Shown: positions 6,608 to 7,918 of the stretch, one piece after another | How the letters are laid out: each line of letters opens with the position of its first letter | Numbering within the stretch: position 1 is the stretch's first letter | NCBI GenBank assembly: GCA_947483095.1 | Contig: CANKLD010000065.1 | Coordinates: forward strand, 1-7,918 | DNA from: Bacteroidota bacterium | GTDB lineage: Bacteria > Bacteroidota > Bacteroidia > Flavobacteriales > Flavobacteriaceae | Reading direction: 5' to 3' | DNA length: 7,918 bases | Translations under genes and position numbers: made by a program | Notes under the pieces: model-generated | What the model was told of the DNA's origin: nothing | The model's database searches: none | The model's input: only the letters and a program-made list of their open reading frames with translations

Positions 6608-7222
6608 CTATAATATAAGTGACAATCCAAATTCAATGTTTTTGGTATTGAAGCCTGCATTCGAACTTTGAAGACCGGCATTGGAAACATGACGAAGACT
6701 GGGTCTGATATCAAATATCACTTTATCAACTTTCAAAGAAAAACCCAACGCTATAACATCCGAAAAAGCGAAACCTTTGGAAAGTCTTTCCGTTTCAGTG
6801 TCGGTTATCATAGGTCCAATACTTGCCAAGACATAAATACTAGCGATTTTTGAAACCGGTTTTCTAACGCATAATCCTATGCCCAAAGAATACTCCTTGA
6901 TATCTTTCAACTTTGTGAATTTTTCTCTTTTTTCTTCAAAATTTGGTTCCTCTTGCTTAACAAAATACAAGTTCAAAAGTTGATGAGTTACGAAATTAAG
7001 TTCGGGTTGAATCACTAATTCATACTTGAATTGATTTGTTTGTTTAATGAGATAACAAAGCTGTACTTTATAATAATGATTAGTATAGGAATAATTGCTG
7101 TTTTTTAATTCATTGCCAAAACCATAGTAAAATCCAATGTTAGTTTGTCCCTTTGTGTTTTGGCCGTAAAGAGTTGCTAAACTGAACATCAGAATTAATA
7201 CAAAAAACTTTGGTTTGCCCAT
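6608..7222 (-). CDS. PagL-like lipid A deacylase / acyloxyacyl hydrolase family protein
   Basis: A 204-residue predicted outer-membrane beta-barrel. I chose the ATG at 7222 because MGKPKFFVLILMFSLATLYG then reads as a signal peptide with likely cleavage after about residue 20. An ATG pair at 7255 would add an unusual 11 residues before it. The mature part is rich in alternating aromatic and polar strands. The C-terminal segment RPSLRHVSNAGLQSSNAGF (residues 173-191) carries the HxSNAG signature of PagL enzymes, with H178 and S180 as the expected His-Ser pair, and GFAFSDVIALG (150-160) is also family-like. PagL removes the 3-O-acyl chain of lipid A. The position of the catalytic Glu of the Pseudomonas enzyme appears to be Asn (N192), a change I believe is common in Bacteroidota members, so activity is not assured. 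It is a single gene, with a decayed transposase just upstream. Confidence 0.78.
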   Translation of the reverse strand: MGKPKFFVLILMFSLATLYGQNTKGQTNIGFYYGFGNELKNSNYSYTNHYYKVQLCYLIKQTNQFKYELVIQPELNFVTHQLLNLYFVKQEEPNFEEKREKFTKLKDIKEYSLGIGLCVRKPVSKIASIYVLASIGPMITDTETERLSKGFAFSDVIALGFSLKVDKVIFDIRPSLRHVSNAGLQSSNAGFNTKNIEFGLSLIL

Positions 7223-7263
7223 ATAAGGAATTTGGTTTGTTATTAAAATCATCACTCAACATC

Positions 7264-7291
7264 CAAATTATTCAAAATAAACTACCTCAAA
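7264..7291 (-). promoter_or_regulatory. Weak promoter candidate for the PagL-like gene at the IS end
   Basis: On the minus strand TTTG (7291-7288) lies 17 bases before TAATTTG (7270-7264), which is one base short of the TAnnTTTG element. The -33 part falls inside the hairpin of the IS remnant. No better promoter is visible before the gene. Confidence 0.22.
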
Positions 7292-7308
7292 ACTGCGCCC
7301 CAGAGGCA
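7283..7308 (-). repeat. Terminal hairpin of the IS remnant
   Basis: On the plus strand TACCTC (7283-7288) and GAGGCA (7303-7308) pair with one mismatch around a 14-base loop. On the minus strand it lies after the transposase remnant and is followed by GTTTATTTTG. This matches the position and look of the right-end hairpin that single-strand-transposing IS200/IS605 elements use for end recognition. Confidence 0.5.
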
Positions 7309-7355
7309 TTAGAACATTGATAACTGTTGACTTTGAATTTATATACTGTTTTTCT

Positions 7356-7558
7356 TTATATTGAGATTTTACTTGACTTCTGAAAGTCTTTTAAAATTTC
7401 TTTAGATGTAATAATTTTTACAGTTCTTATTGTTTTTGTTTGACTTTCCCTTGGAACACTTTTAATAAGAAAATGAACGAGATCTTGATCTGCTCCTATT
7501 TCTAAAAAATAATATCATAGCGTTTGGAAATCTCAATATATATATATAGGTCAAACTT
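7356..7558 (-). pseudogene. IS200/IS605 family transposase (TnpA) fragment
   Basis: TnpA of this family is a small Y1 HUH nuclease that moves single-stranded DNA. The fragment reads IEISKRYDIIF, then, after a one-base slip in a T-run (plus 7504-7509), FLEIGADQDLVHFLIKSVP and TIRTVKIITSKEIL, ending at TAA (7358-7356). The order LEIG..D.DHVHFL..SVP...KI...IKSITA.EIF is that of the family as I know it. The HUH motif reads L-V-H instead of H-V-H, because a CTC codon (7481-7479) stands where CAC is expected. The downstream part with the WGGEFW-type segment is missing; a shifted frame may retain debris (VKSQYKEKQYINSK) ending near 7268. With a broken frame, a lost catalytic His and an internal deletion it cannot be active. 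Confidence 0.7.
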
Positions 7559-7658
7559 GATTTAACATTGGAGCTAAATACAATTTCCTATATTTTACAG
7601 GTCATACAAAGTGATAAAACAAAACCTAAAGATTCTACTTTTTATGAATATAATGTAC

Positions 7659-7678
7659 AAAAAAAATAAGCAACGCTT
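7659..7678 (-). terminator. Probable rpmA terminator
   Basis: On the minus strand AAGC-GTT-GCTT forms a short 4-base stem (7678-7668), followed by A and eight T residues (plus-strand A-run 7659-7666). It begins about 20 bases after the rpmA stop. The stem is weak but the placement and T-run fit. Confidence 0.5.
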
Positions 7679-7699
7679 CGAGGAATTAAACCCAAAAGA

Positions 7700-7918
7700 T
7701 TATGCTTCGAATGGAAGGATAGAAACGTAGGATTTATTTTCGCCTTTTTTCTGGAACTTAACAAGACCATCCACTCTAGCATGTAGCGTGTGATCTTTAC
7801 CCATGTAAACGTTTTCACCTGGATTGTGTTTAGAACCTCTTTGTCTTACGATGATGTTACCAGCAATAGCAGCTTGTCCACCAAAAATCTTAACGCCTAA
7901 ACGTTTTGATTCTGATTC
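7700..7918 (-). CDS. rpmA: 50S ribosomal protein L27, C-terminal part (cut by window edge)
   Basis: Large-subunit protein whose N-terminal tail reaches toward the peptidyl transferase centre. The 72 visible residues are [20 protein letters not shown], then [31 protein letters not shown] and [21 protein letters not shown], ending with TAA at 7702-7700. That is the whole protein except about 14 residues, so the start lies just past the window edge. rplU (L21) would be expected upstream, outside the window. A weak intrinsic terminator follows. Confidence 0.97.
   Translation of the reverse strand, partial: ESESKRLGVKIFGGQAAIAGNIIVRQRGSKHNPGENVYMGKDHTLHARVDGLVKFQKKGENKSYVSILPFEA

Larger units (their letters stand above)
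7268..7558 (-). mobile_element. Decayed IS200/IS605-type insertion sequence remnant
   Basis: This stretch combines transposase-like coding debris (7558 to about 7268) with a terminal hairpin typical of IS200/IS605 ends. The left boundary cannot be seen, and the remnant is well short of a complete element. It sits between the rpmA terminator and the PagL-like gene. An alternating AT run (about 7536-7548) lies in its upstream part. Confidence 0.65.

Noticed and set aside
6668..6853. Plus-strand frame of 61 codons
   Set aside because: Antisense to the PagL-like gene, which has a signal peptide and a family signature.

Overview
The window looks like a chromosomal segment of a Bacteroidota bacterium, most likely Flavobacteriaceae and Flavobacterium-like. 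The DNA is AT-rich and start codons lack clear Shine-Dalgarno sequences. Recognisable promoters carry the Bacteroidota -7 element TAnnTTTG. The gene order ftsX, DUF3098 gene, uppP, truB, the WCGD-type thioredoxin-like protein and the protein sequences all fit that group.

Layout. Bases 1-1127 (minus) hold the N-terminal part of leuS, cut by the window edge and interrupted by several short repeat-like in-frame inserts. A divergent intergenic region follows, then a plus-strand cluster at 1282-3978: ftsX, a small DUF3098 membrane protein gene, uppP (undecaprenyl-diphosphatase) and truB (tRNA pseudouridine 55 synthase, TTG start). Bases 3973-4568 (minus) hold a thioredoxin-family gene broken by an apparent one-base deletion; its end overlaps the end of truB. 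Divergent from it, 4735-6042 carries pyrH (UMP kinase) and frr (ribosome recycling factor), closed by a clear intrinsic terminator. Bases 6090-6607 contain no gene, only inverted repeats and a fragment resembling flavobacterial interspersed repeats. Bases 6608-7222 (minus) encode a PagL-like lipid A deacylase (acyloxyacyl hydrolase family). Bases 7268-7558 are a decayed IS200/IS605-type transposase remnant. The window ends in the 3' part of rpmA (ribosomal protein L27, minus) with a probable terminator.

How it works together. Most genes are core housekeeping: translation (leuS, truB, frr, rpmA), pyrimidine nucleotides (pyrH), and envelope growth and division (ftsX, uppP). The accessory part is 6090-7660, with the repeat fragments, the outer-membrane lipid A enzyme candidate and the IS remnant. 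I found no convincing previously undescribed system. The points most worth checking are the frameshifted thioredoxin-like gene, the repeat insertions inside leuS, and the IS remnant directly upstream of the PagL-like gene.
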